A stretch of DNA of 28,464 nucleotides from Burkholderiales bacterium (GCA_005793645.1 SXRG01000072.1:1-28464), one strand, 5' to 3'. Positions 6,936 through 15,859 are shown, counted from the first letter of the stretch. Notes: generated from the sequence alone by a model not told the origin. A program made the numbers and translations.

Positions 6936-8879
6936 TCAGGGTGTGCTATTGGAAGTGTTGGGGGCGCCGCTAAAACCGAAGAAGCCTGGCTTGTTGTAGG
7001 TGATCGGCAGATCGACCCAGTAGTCGGTGGCCCGCCCGTCGCGCTCGCCCGGTTGGAATCGGGCGGATCGGATTTGGCTGACGGACTCGTCGTCAAGGAT
7101 GTTGCTGCCGCTGGATTCCTTGACCAAGACTTGGGCCGGCTCGCCGTTGGCCAGGACATGGACGCGTAGGATTAGTTTGCCTGGTGGCACCCAGACGGGG
7201 TTGAACATCGGTGTGCCTTTGATTAGCCGAGGTGCGCCCTTGGCGGCCTTGAGGAGATTGGTATCGTTGGCCTCGGGGAGTTTGCAGAAGGTGTTGGCGG
7301 CCGTGGTTTCCAGTCCCGTCATGGCGCTATCCTGTTCGGCAGCCTGGGTACGTTGACCGCCGCTGGTTCGCGCCAGACCGCCGGTTTGGTTCGAGATCGG
7401 GTTGGCCGATGCGCGCAAGCCGGCCTGGCTTGACTCAGCATCGCTGCCGCTGCCGCTGGGGCCCCCTGAGGGGTTCGGTTTTGAGGCCGTCGATCCTGCG
7501 GCAGTGCCTTGGGTTGGGGCGAAGCGTCCGGTGTCCAGACCGATGCGGGCCGGGCCGATCTCAAGCGTGGCCATGCGGATTGTTTTGCCCTCACCGGGCA
7601 GGGGTGATCCGGCCCGTTGTGCAGTGGATTGCCAGGCGGGTGCGCTGGTTCCGATGGACTCTCCTGTGGTGGTGCGTGGTGCGAGGGCCGTGGCCATCTT
7701 CATCTGATCGACGCCGGTCGGGATGGGTGGCGTTACGCTATAGCCACCAGGCGACCGGCCCCGTGCCCAGGACATGATCATGCCGGGTAACGAGGTCGGT
7801 TCCTCGGCGAGGCCGCGCTTCCCAGGAGTGGTCTCGGTCAGGCCTGGAACTGTTGGTGTAGTGCTGTGGGAAGATATGGATGCGGGACCTGCCGCAGCGC
7901 CCACTGTGGTGCCTCGTGCCGTCTGGGGTGTGGCAGCGAGTTGTGCCCCGCGCTCACCCTTTTGGCCGTCAGCCTGGGTGTTTTGGGTTGCGGTCCGGCC
8001 TCCGGAGCCGGCGACGCGCAGCGGACGGGGTTCTGTGGGTTCCTGTCCGGTGGCCGAGGCGCGTCGGTTCTGTCCGCTGAGGGCAGAACCGCCCCCACCC
8101 GTGCTGGCGCGTTGGTCGGTCGGTTGAACGGTGTTTGCGGTATCGGCGGCCCGGAGTTGCCGGCCCGGTTCAACATTGGCGGCGCTAGCACGCTGGGCGC
8201 TTTGCGACAGGGTGGCAGAGCCGCTACTGGTCTGATGGGCCAGAGCGCCGGGGCGTTCTGCCACAGCTGTGTTGAGACCCGCACTCCCGTTGCGGCTGGT
8301 TTGGCTGGAGGCACTGCTTGGCAGGGAGAGTTCGCCTCCCTCACCGACCTGGTTGCTGGCCTCGGTTCGTGCGGCGGCCTCGGCTGACGGCACCTTTGTG
8401 GTGGCTGGCGCGGGGGTGGCTGCGACAACCGGAGTGGGTTGCAACGGTGCCGTGGCTTGTTCGGGCGTGGGCGCTTCGCTGTTTGGTTCGGGCGCAGCCT
8501 GGCGCGGGGTGGCCGCGAGAGCGGCAGCAGGGGCGGGTGTTACAGCGGTGACCGGCTCGACCTGCACGGCGGGAAGTTGTACGGATGCCGTGGTCTCAGG
8601 GGATTTGACGACGGACTTGTCCGGCTCCCAGCGGGCCTCCAGGGTGTGGGGTTCGGCCTTGCGGGATTTCTTGGCCGGAAGTTTCTTATTCGGCTGACGC
8701 TTGTGGTCGGCCTTGGCGACCCGGGTACGCGGTTTCGGCGGTGGTAGTTCAAGCGTGACCTCAACCTCTGGGGGGCGCTCTGGAATTGGCTCGGGGAGGC
8801 GCATCAGGAGGGCGAGGATTAGCCCATGCAGGGCGACGCTGGAGAGCGCCGACCAGCGGTGGTGAGGCTGGAAAGGCAT
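6936..8879 (-). CDS. tonB: TonB-family energy transducer with an extended linker
   Basis: TonB spans the periplasm and passes energy from the ExbB-ExbD proton channel to outer-membrane receptors. The 647-residue product has one N-terminal membrane helix (about residues 10-27), a Pro/Lys-rich stretch (ELPPPKPRTRVAK), a Ser/Thr/Ala/Gly-rich low-complexity linker of about 450 residues, and a C-terminal TonB domain over the last 90 or so residues with ESSGSNILDDESV and SARFQPG. E. coli TonB has 239 residues, so the extra length is nearly all linker. I chose the ATG at 8877-8879; a GTG at 8886-8888 overlapping the exbD stop as GTGA would add three residues and is equally possible. It lies downstream of exbD and upstream of the Sel1 gene. 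Confidence 0.85.
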   Translation of the reverse strand: MPFQPHHRWSALSSVALHGLILALLMRLPEPIPERPPEVEVTLELPPPKPRTRVAKADHKRQPNKKLPAKKSRKAEPHTLEARWEPDKSVVKSPETTASVQLPAVQVEPVTAVTPAPAAALAATPRQAAPEPNSEAPTPEQATAPLQPTPVVAATPAPATTKVPSAEAAARTEASNQVGEGGELSLPSSASSQTSRNGSAGLNTAVAERPGALAHQTSSGSATLSQSAQRASAANVEPGRQLRAADTANTVQPTDQRASTGGGGSALSGQNRRASATGQEPTEPRPLRVAGSGGRTATQNTQADGQKGERGAQLAATPQTARGTTVGAAAGPASISSHSTTPTVPGLTETTPGKRGLAEEPTSLPGMIMSWARGRSPGGYSVTPPIPTGVDQMKMATALAPRTTTGESIGTSAPAWQSTAQRAGSPLPGEGKTIRMATLEIGPARIGLDTGRFAPTQGTAAGSTASKPNPSGGPSGSGSDAESSQAGLRASANPISNQTGGLARTSGGQRTQAAEQDSAMTGLETTAANTFCKLPEANDTNLLKAAKGAPRLIKGTPMFNPVWVPPGKLILRVHVLANGEPAQVLVKESSGSNILDDESVSQIRSARFQPGERDGRATDYWVDLPITYNKPGFFGFSGAPNTSNSTP

Positions 8880-8884
8880 GGGGA

Positions 8885-9316
8885 TCACTTCGCGGTTTTA
8901 GTCCCTGCTGCAGGACCTGTGGCCGTGACCAGCGCTACCTTCTGGAAGCCGGAACGGCTAACGGCGGCCATGACCTGGGCGATCTGGCCATAGGGCACGC
9001 GCTCGTCGGCACGCAGACGGATGGCGGCGTCCGGGGTTTTGGTATAGCGGGCCTTGAGCTCGGTCTCTAGGGTGTGCGCTGCAATCTTGCTCCGGCCAAG
9101 CAGAATGTCACCCTGATTGGTCAGGCTGAGTTCGAGCGTGGCGGCGGGTTTTAGGGGCGCAACGGCGGCCGTCTTGGGCAGCTTGACCGAGACCGACTGC
9201 ATCAGCAGCGGGGCGGTGACCATGAAAACGACCAAGAGGACCAGCATCACATCGACGAGCGGCGTGACATTGATCTCGCTCATCGCGGTAAATTCGGAGT
9301 CCGTGCGGAAGGCCAT
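8885..9316 (-). CDS. exbD: ExbD/TolR-family biopolymer transport protein
   Basis: ExbD partners ExbB in a proton-driven motor of the inner membrane. The 143-residue protein has a short cytoplasmic N-terminus with the family signature EINVTPLVDVMLVLLVVFM (residues 14-32), in which D22 is the membrane aspartate that carries protons. A periplasmic domain with RADERVPYGQ follows. Length is normal. The ATG at 9314-9316 has AAGGA five bases upstream and begins one base after the exbB stop. With tonB next in line, ExbD is a better label than TolR, although the two families are close. Confidence 0.92.
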   Translation of the reverse strand: MAFRTDSEFTAMSEINVTPLVDVMLVLLVVFMVTAPLLMQSVSVKLPKTAAVAPLKPAATLELSLTNQGDILLGRSKIAAHTLETELKARYTKTPDAAIRLRADERVPYGQIAQVMAAVSRSGFQKVALVTATGPAAGTKTAK

Positions 9317-9317
9317 A

Positions 9318-9974
9318 TCAGTCCTTCAGGCGGTAGTCGGTCCGCATCGCAACATGCAGGAAGTCGTTGGCGAAGCGCTCAAGGTCTGCCACCATAAGGC
9401 GGACCTTGCGGACCCCGTAGTTGTAGGCCAAGACCGCAGGGATGGCCGCTGCAATACCGATGGCTGTCGCAATCAGGGCTTCGCCTACCGGGCCGGCCAC
9501 CACATCCAGGCCGGCTGTTCCCGCCCGGGCGATATCTTGCAGCGCAGTCATAATTCCCCAAACCGTGCCGAACAGACCGACGAAAGGCGCGGTGCTGCCG
9601 ATGCTAGCCAGGACCATGAGGCCGGATTCCAGGCGGTGTTGTTCGATCTGAACTTGCTGGCGCAGACCGCGTTCCAGAATGTCTTGCCGGTCACCCGACA
9701 GTTGCAGGCTTTGCCCGGCCTTGTCGGCCTGACGCAGGCTATGCGTGCCGGCGCGAAACAGGCGCGCTAGGCTGCCCTCATTTCCCTGTGCGGCCTTCTC
9801 GGCCTCCATCAAGTTGGCCGCAGCCCAGAAACGGGTGCGGAAATCCTCATCCAGGGTGTGCAATTGCCACTGTGACCAGGTCTTGGTGAAGATCAGAAAC
9901 CAGGTCACCAGCGAAAAGCTGAGGAGCAGGAATAGGGTGGCGTTGACAGCGGGGGAGGGAGAGAGATGGATCAT
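9318..9974 (-). CDS. exbB: ExbB/TolQ-family proton channel protein
   Basis: ExbB forms the pentameric proton channel that energises TonB. The 218-residue product has three membrane segments (about residues 12-29, 119-145 and 166-185), with the conserved GLFGTVWGIM in the second and ALIATAIGIAAAIP in the third; T137 and T170 match the channel-lining threonines of E. coli ExbB. A cytoplasmic helical region lies between the first and second. The frame is open to 10037, but the ATG at 9972-9974 gives the family-like start; no strong ribosome site is seen at either. First gene of the exbB, exbD, tonB, Sel1 operon and divergent from mpl. Confidence 0.9.
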   Translation of the reverse strand: MIHLSPSPAVNATLFLLLSFSLVTWFLIFTKTWSQWQLHTLDEDFRTRFWAAANLMEAEKAAQGNEGSLARLFRAGTHSLRQADKAGQSLQLSGDRQDILERGLRQQVQIEQHRLESGLMVLASIGSTAPFVGLFGTVWGIMTALQDIARAGTAGLDVVAGPVGEALIATAIGIAAAIPAVLAYNYGVRKVRLMVADLERFANDFLHVAMRTDYRLKD

Positions 9975-10019
9975 GGTTTTATGGGAAACAGGGGTGAACG
10001 ATGGGACAAATCGGCCGCA

Positions 10020-10025
10020 ATTATA
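10020..10025 (-). promoter_or_regulatory. Candidate -10 element for the exbB operon
   Basis: The minus strand reads TATAAT here, a perfect -10 hexamer, 46 bases upstream of the exbB ATG. No convincing -35 lies 16-18 bases away. A TG pair sits two rather than one base before the hexamer, so it is a near rather than exact extended -10. It falls in the 148-base gap between divergent exbB and mpl. No Fur-box-like palindrome was recognised in the gap by eye. Confidence 0.4.
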
Positions 10026-10122
10026 ACCATTGACCATGACATATCGCGAATGGGAGGGGCTACGGGTCCGTTCACTCGGGCTGATCGGCTATCATGGCAC
10101 TGTTTTTTCTCAGCCTCTCCTT

Positions 10123-11466
10123 ATGCATATCCATATTCTTGGCATCTGCGGTACCTTTATGGGCGGACTTGCCGTCATTGCGCGGCAAGCGGGGCATACT
10201 GTGACTGGCTGTGATGCCCATGTTTATCCGCCGATGAGCACGCAACTGGAGGCGCAGGGCATTGATCTGATCGAGGGCTTTGATGTCGCACAGGCGGATA
10301 TTGGCGCGGACCTGTTTGTGATTGGCAATGTCGTCACGCGCGGCAAGCAGCCATTGATTGAGGCCATTCTGAATGGCGGCAAGCCCTATGTGTCCGGACC
10401 GCAATGGCTGTACGAACAGGTGCTGAAAGATAAGTGGGTACTCGCTGTGGCGGGCACCCACGGCAAGACGACGACCTCGGGGATGCTGGCTTGGGTGCTG
10501 GAGGACGCGGGCCTTAATCCCGGTTTTTTGATTGGCGGCGTGCCGCAAAACTTTGGCATCTCGGCGCGGCTGACTGATTCGGCGTTCTTTGTTATTGAAG
10601 CTGATGAGTACGACACGGCCTTTTTCGACAAGCGCAGCACGTTTGTGCATTACCGGCCGCGCACGGTGATTCTGAACAATCTGGAATATGACCACGCCGA
10701 TATATTCCCCGACCTCGCGGCCATCGAGACGCAGTTTCATTATTTGGTGCGCACGGTGCCGGGCGAGGGATTGATTGTTGCCAACGGCGCCGAGGCAAGC
10801 CTAGACAGGGTGCTGAGCCGAGGGTGTTGGACGCCGGTGGAGCGTTTTGGAAGCGCAGCGGGCTGGCAGGCCGCTGCCGACGGCCCGTGCGAATTTGATG
10901 TGCGGTTTAACGGCGAGAAGGTGGGCCGTGTGGGGTGGTCTCTGCTGGGCGAACATAACCGCCAGAATGCACTGGCGACAATCGCGGCGGCGCGTCATGT
11001 GGGCATCACGCCGGCCATGGCCTGTGAGGCCCTGTCGCGCTTTGAAAATGTGAAGCGGCGCATGGAGGTGCGCGGCGTGGTGCGCGGCGTGACCGTGTAC
11101 GATGATTTTGCCCATCACCCTACCGCCATTGCCACTACGCTGGAGGGCCTGCGTGCCAAGGTGGGTAGTCAGCGCATTTTCGCGGTGCTGGAGCCGCGTT
11201 CCAACACGATGAAGCTGGGCACCATGAAGGCGCAGTTGCCCGATAGCCTGGCCTTGGCTGACCGCGTTTATTGCTATGCCGGGGGTGTGGATTGGGATGT
11301 CGCTGCAACCCTGCGGCCCATTGCAGCCAAGGCACACACTTACACCGATTTGGTGGTGATGATTGCTGCTATTGTCGCGGAGGCGCATGCCGGTGATCAC
11401 ATCCTGACGATGAGCAACGGCGGTTTTGGTGGAATTCACGAGATGTTGTTGAAGGCCTTGGTCTGA
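10123..11466 (+). CDS. mpl: UDP-N-acetylmuramate:L-Ala-gamma-D-Glu-meso-DAP ligase
   Basis: Mpl attaches recycled murein tripeptide to UDP-MurNAc in the cytoplasm, feeding peptidoglycan synthesis. The 447-residue product has the Mur-ligase architecture: an N-terminal Rossmann start (HILGICGTFMGG), the ATP loop GTHGKTTT, the Mpl-type block EADEYDTAFFDKRS, LEYDHADIF and the C-terminal DDFAHHPTAI and EPRSNTMK. These distinguish Mpl from MurC. The ATG at 10123 sits directly before the first beta strand; the frame is open upstream but without family residues, and the ribosome site is poor. It leads an operon in which the esterase gene overlaps its stop by one base. Confidence 0.95.
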   Translation: MHIHILGICGTFMGGLAVIARQAGHTVTGCDAHVYPPMSTQLEAQGIDLIEGFDVAQADIGADLFVIGNVVTRGKQPLIEAILNGGKPYVSGPQWLYEQVLKDKWVLAVAGTHGKTTTSGMLAWVLEDAGLNPGFLIGGVPQNFGISARLTDSAFFVIEADEYDTAFFDKRSTFVHYRPRTVILNNLEYDHADIFPDLAAIETQFHYLVRTVPGEGLIVANGAEASLDRVLSRGCWTPVERFGSAAGWQAAADGPCEFDVRFNGEKVGRVGWSLLGEHNRQNALATIAAARHVGITPAMACEALSRFENVKRRMEVRGVVRGVTVYDDFAHHPTAIATTLEGLRAKVGSQRIFAVLEPRSNTMKLGTMKAQLPDSLALADRVYCYAGGVDWDVAATLRPIAAKAHTYTDLVVMIAAIVAEAHAGDHILTMSNGGFGGIHEMLLKALV

Positions 11467-12017
11467 TGCTGCTGTATTTACATGGTTTTAATTCCTCCGC
11501 ACAGTCCGGCAAGGCGCGCCAGCTCTTGGCCTGGGCGGACGCACGGGGCGTTTCGGCGCAGTGCCCCGATTTGCCGGTGCGGCCAGCCGAGGCAATGGCC
11601 TTGTGTGAGCGGTTGATTGTCGATAACGCTACACCGGTTACCCTGATCGGCAGTTCGCTGGGTGGGTTTTACGCCACTTGGCTGGCCGAGCGGCATGGTT
11701 TGAAGGCGGTGCTTGTCAACCCCTGCGTGGCCTGCGACGAAAAGTTGGCGCGCGAAGTGGGTCGCACACAAACGAATTGGCATGACGGTTCTGAATACCT
11801 CTTTGGTCCTGAACACTTGGCAGAGTTGCAGGCCTTGAAGGTGGCCGCTATTACTCGTCCTGATCGTTACTGGTTGCTGGTTGAAAAGGGTGATGAGGTA
11901 CTGGATTATCGCGAAGCGGTCGCTTACTTCACGGGGGCTAGGCAGATCGTTTTTGAGGGTGGAGATCATGGTTTTACCCGCTTTGCCGACCACCTTTCAC
12001 AGATTGCAGAGTTTTGA
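11466..12017 (+). CDS. YqiA/YcfP-like alpha/beta-fold esterase
   Basis: This 183-residue protein is a small alpha/beta hydrolase. It shows the oxyanion-region start LYLHGFNSS, the nucleophile elbow GSSLGG (S64), an acidic residue in KGDEVLD (D143 or D147) and the catalytic histidine in GGDHGF (H168). That is the complete triad and matches the YqiA family of E. coli, for which esterase activity is known but no defined physiological substrate. The ATG overlaps the last base of the mpl stop (TGATG), indicating coupling. In E. coli yqiA lies near parE, so this linkage to cell-wall recycling is different. It could equally hydrolyse an acyl or thioester metabolite. Confidence 0.88.
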   Translation: MLLYLHGFNSSAQSGKARQLLAWADARGVSAQCPDLPVRPAEAMALCERLIVDNATPVTLIGSSLGGFYATWLAERHGLKAVLVNPCVACDEKLAREVGRTQTNWHDGSEYLFGPEHLAELQALKVAAITRPDRYWLLVEKGDEVLDYREAVAYFTGARQIVFEGGDHGFTRFADHLSQIAEF

Positions 12018-12019
12018 AT

Positions 12020-13888
12020 ATGTACCTGATTTACGAAGAAGATGGCGATATTAAGGTCGGCAGTATCTTGTCCGAAACATCGGCTGCGCTGCAGATTGAG
12101 TCGCAATTTGGCAAGCGCGGCAAGCTGAAGGCAGCGAATGTGTTGTTACGCTTTGCTGCCCCCGTGCCGGCCGAGGTTATTGAAGGTGCGCGTGCCCTGG
12201 CTGCTGAATTGGACCCTGATTTTTTATGGGAGGTGGCGGGCACGGACGAATTTGGTTTCGAGGTGATCGCTACGGACTATTGGGGTCATACTCCAACGCC
12301 GGCCGAGGCGGGGGGCGTGTTGCTCAAGTTGCACGAATCGCCGATCTATTTTCACAAGAAGGGTAAGGGGCGCTATCGCGCAGCACCTGCCGAGGTATTG
12401 TCGGCGGCCAAGGCGGGGCTGGAGCGCCGCGCCCGCGAGGCCGAACAACGGGCGGTTTGGGTGGATGATCTGCTTGCCGGTCGTTTGCCGGAGGCGTTTG
12501 TCGGTCAGGTGTTTGTGCTTTTGCATCGGCCGGACAAGAACACTTTGCTGTACAAGGCACTGGATGAGGCTTGCACAAAAAGTGGGCAGTCGGCGTTGCA
12601 CCTTTTTCAGCAGTGCGGCGCGATTCGCAGTCCGCACGAGTTTCATCTGCAAGGTTTTTTGCTGGAGCACTTTCCCAAGGGGACGGGTTTTCCGGCATTG
12701 CCCGAATTGGCGCCACCGCCTGATCTGCCGCCCGCCGATGCGCCGGCCTTCTCCATTGACGATGCCGAAACGACCGAGATTGATGATGCCTTTTCGGTGA
12801 TTTTTCAGGCCGACGGCGGGGCGCGTGTGGGCGTACATATTGCCTGCCCGGCGCTGGGGATCGCTCCGGAATCCGATCTGGACAGGATCGCGGCTGGGCG
12901 CCTGTCCACTGTGTATATGCCCGGCCACAAGATCACTATGCTGCCGGATGCGTTGGTCTCGGCTTATACCTTGGCTGAGGGGCGTGCCTGTCCGGCGCTG
13001 TCGCTGTATGTTGAGGTCGGTGCGGATTATTCGATCCGCAGCGTCGAAACCTGCGTTGATCAGGTCACCATCGCGGCAAATTTGCGCCATGAGACGCTGG
13101 AGCCGCTGTTTAATGAGGACAGCATCGGAAACCCGGAGGTGCCCGATTACGCTTTCCGCCGCGAGTTGGAATGGCTGTGGAATTTTGCAACGCAGTTGGA
13201 GGCGGTACGCGGCAAGGCCGATCAGGTACAGCGTCACGATTACCTCTTCCGGGTCGAGGGCGATCGGGTCGAGATTAAGCGGCGTCTGCGCGGTAATCCC
13301 ATCGACAAGCTGGTGTCTGAGTTGATGATCCTGGCCAACAGCCGCTGGGGTGCGTTGTTGGACGAGGCCGGCGTGCCTGGCATCTATCGCGTGCAGGGAG
13401 GTGGTAAGGTGCGCATGCAGTTGCAGGCAGCTCCGCACGAGGGGTTGGGGCTGGATCATTACGCCTGGTCGAGTTCGCCGTTGCGCCGTTATGTGGATCT
13501 GGTCAACCAGCGTCAGATCCTCGCCGTGACGCGGGGTGAGCCGCCAGCCTATGCGAAAAATGACACGCGATTGTTTGCGGTATTGCGCGGTTTTGAACTG
13601 GCGTACGATGCGTACAATGAGCATCAGCGGCGCATGGAGCGTTACTGGTGTTTACGCTGGCTGACCCAGGAGGGCGTTAGCGCGACTGAGGCGAGCGTGA
13701 TTCGGGAAAATTTGGTACGCATCGACGGTCTGCCGCTGGTATTGCGCATGACCGGCGCACCGGCCCTGAACCCAGGCGACCGTGTACGCGTTCAATTTGG
13801 TCCGCCCGATCTGCTGGATATCGAGGTGCCATGTCAGTACGAAGCCACTCTCACGACCGAGCCATCGCTAGCCCCACCAGAAGCGTGA
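12020..13888 (+). CDS. RNase II/RNB-domain exoribonuclease
   Basis: RNB enzymes degrade single-stranded RNA from the 3' end using two metal ions. The 622-residue product has an N-terminal region of about 240 residues that probably contains OB folds, then the RNB domain beginning SIDDAETTEIDDAF (aspartates near 247-256 in the active-site pattern), and later the SSSPLRRYVDLVNQRQ block containing the catalytic-site arginine. The C-terminal S1-like barrel is short (about 60 residues). Length is close to E. coli RNase II (644), but the N-terminal region is divergent, so I give no symbol. The ATG at 12020 follows the esterase stop by two bases; a TTG at 12014 is an alternative. Its end overlaps the downstream tonB reading frame. 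Confidence 0.88.
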   Translation: MYLIYEEDGDIKVGSILSETSAALQIESQFGKRGKLKAANVLLRFAAPVPAEVIEGARALAAELDPDFLWEVAGTDEFGFEVIATDYWGHTPTPAEAGGVLLKLHESPIYFHKKGKGRYRAAPAEVLSAAKAGLERRAREAEQRAVWVDDLLAGRLPEAFVGQVFVLLHRPDKNTLLYKALDEACTKSGQSALHLFQQCGAIRSPHEFHLQGFLLEHFPKGTGFPALPELAPPPDLPPADAPAFSIDDAETTEIDDAFSVIFQADGGARVGVHIACPALGIAPESDLDRIAAGRLSTVYMPGHKITMLPDALVSAYTLAEGRACPALSLYVEVGADYSIRSVETCVDQVTIAANLRHETLEPLFNEDSIGNPEVPDYAFRRELEWLWNFATQLEAVRGKADQVQRHDYLFRVEGDRVEIKRRLRGNPIDKLVSELMILANSRWGALLDEAGVPGIYRVQGGGKVRMQLQAAPHEGLGLDHYAWSSSPLRRYVDLVNQRQILAVTRGEPPAYAKNDTRLFAVLRGFELAYDAYNEHQRRMERYWCLRWLTQEGVSATEASVIRENLVRIDGLPLVLRMTGAPALNPGDRVRVQFGPPDLLDIEVPCQYEATLTTEPSLAPPEA

Positions 13889-14787
13889 GTGCTGGCTTGA
13901 GTGGACTGACCGCGTGGCTCACCAAGGCCCGCGCGTCTGACCGACTGGCCTTGGCCATGGGGGTCTCTGCCCTGATTCATAACGCGCTTTTTTTGGGGCT
14001 GTCGGTGGGTTTAAAACCCGTTAATCCGGCCTTGCTCGAATCCGCGCATCCGTCTCTGGATGTGGTTTTGCTGCATCGCCCGACGGGCGCGAAACCGATT
14101 AAGGCCGAAGTATTAGCCCAGGCGGCAAACGAGGCCGGAGGTCAGACGGCCGAAGCGCGGGTTGCGCGTGGCCCGCAAGCCGTGGTCGCCCAGCCCGCAC
14201 TGGCAACAGCCCCCGCACCGCTGCATACGCCACCGATCCAGCAGCGGGTGCGTGCATTGGAACATCAGGTGGAGCAGTTGCTGACTCAGGCACGGGCCGA
14301 ATATGCCACGCCGCCACCCGTCGCCATCCTTGCGCCCCAGACCTCAGCCCCGGGCCTGGCGGCCCGCAGTTTGAGCGCGGCGCGGGAAATGGGTCGCATT
14401 GAGGCCGAGGTATCCGAATATCAGCAACGCCCCCGGCGGATGTTCATCGGTGCGCGGGCCGAAGAGTATGTCTTTGCGCGTTATATTGAAGACTGGCGCA
14501 TGAAGGTGGAACGGGTGGGCAATCTGAACTATCCCGAGGCGGCGCGACGGCAAAAACTCTACGGCAGCCTAATGCTCAATGTAGAGATTGGTGCCGACGG
14601 GCGTCTGCTCAAGGTGGAGGTCGAACGCAGCTCCGGATCGCGCATTCTCGACGCGGCGGCGATCCATATCGTTGAGACGGCCGCCCCCTTTCCTGTTTTT
14701 AGTGAAGCGATGCGCGTCAAGGCGGATATCCTCAGCATCAACCGGGTGTGGGCATTTACCCGTGAGGATCGTCTTTCCGCACAATAA
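13831..14787 (+). CDS. Second TonB-family protein (C-terminal TonB domain)
   Basis: The 318-residue product has one membrane helix (about residues 43-60, GVSALIHNALFLGLSVG), a variable periplasmic region with a short predicted coiled coil (QRVRALEHQVEQLL, 138-151), and a TonB C-terminal domain (about 218-312) with YPEAARR and SSGSRILDAA. It would act with an ExbB/ExbD pair, but none is adjacent; the only pair visible is at 8885-9974. The ATG at 13831 has GAGGT close upstream and overlaps the RNase gene by 58 bases. A GTG at 13885 overlapping the RNase stop as GTGA is a serious alternative that shortens the protein by 18 residues. I recall RNB-tonB neighbours in betaproteobacteria, so the pairing is probably conserved. 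Confidence 0.85.
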   Translation: MSVRSHSHDRAIASPTRSVSAGLSGLTAWLTKARASDRLALAMGVSALIHNALFLGLSVGLKPVNPALLESAHPSLDVVLLHRPTGAKPIKAEVLAQAANEAGGQTAEARVARGPQAVVAQPALATAPAPLHTPPIQQRVRALEHQVEQLLTQARAEYATPPPVAILAPQTSAPGLAARSLSAAREMGRIEAEVSEYQQRPRRMFIGARAEEYVFARYIEDWRMKVERVGNLNYPEAARRQKLYGSLMLNVEIGADGRLLKVEVERSSGSRILDAAAIHIVETAAPFPVFSEAMRVKADILSINRVWAFTREDRLSAQ

Positions 14788-14851
14788 ATTCTGGTCGCAG
14801 GAGTAGAATCAAGGCCGTTGTCGAAATATCCAACCTTTAGAAAGGCGCATC

Positions 14852-15859
14852 ATGCATACCGGAACCACGCTGACCCAATTCATCATCGAAGAACAACGTC
14901 ATGTCGCTGGTGCGACCGGCGACTTTACCTCGTTGCTCAATGATGTGGTGACCTCCGTCAAGGTCATCGCCAACGCGGTCAACAAAGGCGCACTGGTGGG
15001 CACCATGGGGGCGCTGGATTCGCAGAATGTGCAGGGCGAGACCCAGAAGAAGCTCGATGTCATTACCAATGACATCATGATTCGTGCCAATGAGTGGGCG
15101 GGCCACTTGGCCGGTATGGCCTCGGAGGAGATGGATGATGTTTATCCCATTCCGCAGAAATACCCGCTCGGCAAATATCTGCTGGTGTTCGATCCGCTCG
15201 ATGGTTCCTCGAATGTCGATATCAATATTTCGGTTGGTACCATCTTTTCCATCTTGCGCGCGCCGGTTGCGGGTCGCGCGGCCTCCGCCGAAGATTTTCT
15301 CCAGCCGGGCACCAAGCAAGTGTGTGCGGGTTACGCACTGTATGGTTCGTCCACGATGCTGGTGCTGACCACTGGCCACGGCGTTAACGGCTTTACTCTG
15401 GATCGTGATGTGGGCGAGTTTCTGTTGACGCATCCGGGTATGAAGATCCCGGTCGATACCCGCGAGTTCGCGATTAATGCCTCTAACCGCCGTTTCTGGG
15501 AGCCGCCGGTGCAGCGTTATGTCGAAGAATGCCTGGCTGGCACCGAAGGCCCGCGTGGCCGGGATTTCAATATGCGTTGGGTGGCCTCGATGGTGGCCGA
15601 GGTGCATCGCATCCTCAATCGCGGCGGCATCTTCATGTATCCGCGTGACACTAAGGATCCCAGCAAGCCCGGAAAACTGCGCCTGATGTACGAGGCCAAT
15701 CCGATGTCGATGATTGTTGAACAGGCCGGTGGCATCTCTTCAACCGGCTACGAGCGTATCCTCGATATCGCGCCGACAGGTTTGCACCAGCGCGTGCCGG
15801 TCATTCTGGGTTCCAAAAACGAGGTTGAGGTGGTGCTGGGTTATCACAAGGACGCCTAA
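14852..15859 (+). CDS. fbp: Fructose-1,6-bisphosphatase class 1
   Basis: FBPase hydrolyses fructose-1,6-bisphosphate to fructose-6-phosphate in gluconeogenesis and, in autotrophs, the Calvin cycle. The 335-residue protein has the metal-binding and active-site motifs of class 1: SEE (91-93), [10 protein letters not shown] (114-123) and late blocks MYEANPMS and EQAGG. Length is normal. The ATG at 14852 has AAAGG nine bases upstream. It lies 64 bases after tonB, so it may have its own promoter (a weak TAGAAT at 14804-14809) or be the operon tail. A strong hairpin terminator follows at 15890. Its last four bases overlap the end of convergent prmC. No other Calvin-cycle genes are present, so autotrophy cannot be concluded. 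Confidence 0.97.
   Translation: MHTGTTLTQFIIEEQRHVAGATGDFTSLLNDVVTSVKVIANAVNKGALVGTMGALDSQNVQGETQKKLDVITNDIMIRANEWAGHLAGMASEEMDDVYPIPQKYPLGKYLLVFDPLDGSSNVDINISVGTIFSILRAPVAGRAASAEDFLQPGTKQVCAGYALYGSSTMLVLTTGHGVNGFTLDRDVGEFLLTHPGMKIPVDTREFAINASNRRFWEPPVQRYVEECLAGTEGPRGRDFNMRWVASMVAEVHRILNRGGIFMYPRDTKDPSKPGKLRLMYEANPMSMIVEQAGGISSTGYERILDIAPTGLHQRVPVILGSKNEVEVVLGYHKDA

Noticed and set aside
7838..8428. Several open frames on both strands over the TonB linker
   Set aside because: Low-complexity GC-rich coding sequence produces long open shadow frames; only the frame with the membrane anchor and TonB domain is supported.
12224..13624. Minus-strand open frame of 466 residues
   Set aside because: Antisense of the RNB nuclease gene, whose active-site motifs and operon overlaps are clear; the minus product has no domain features.
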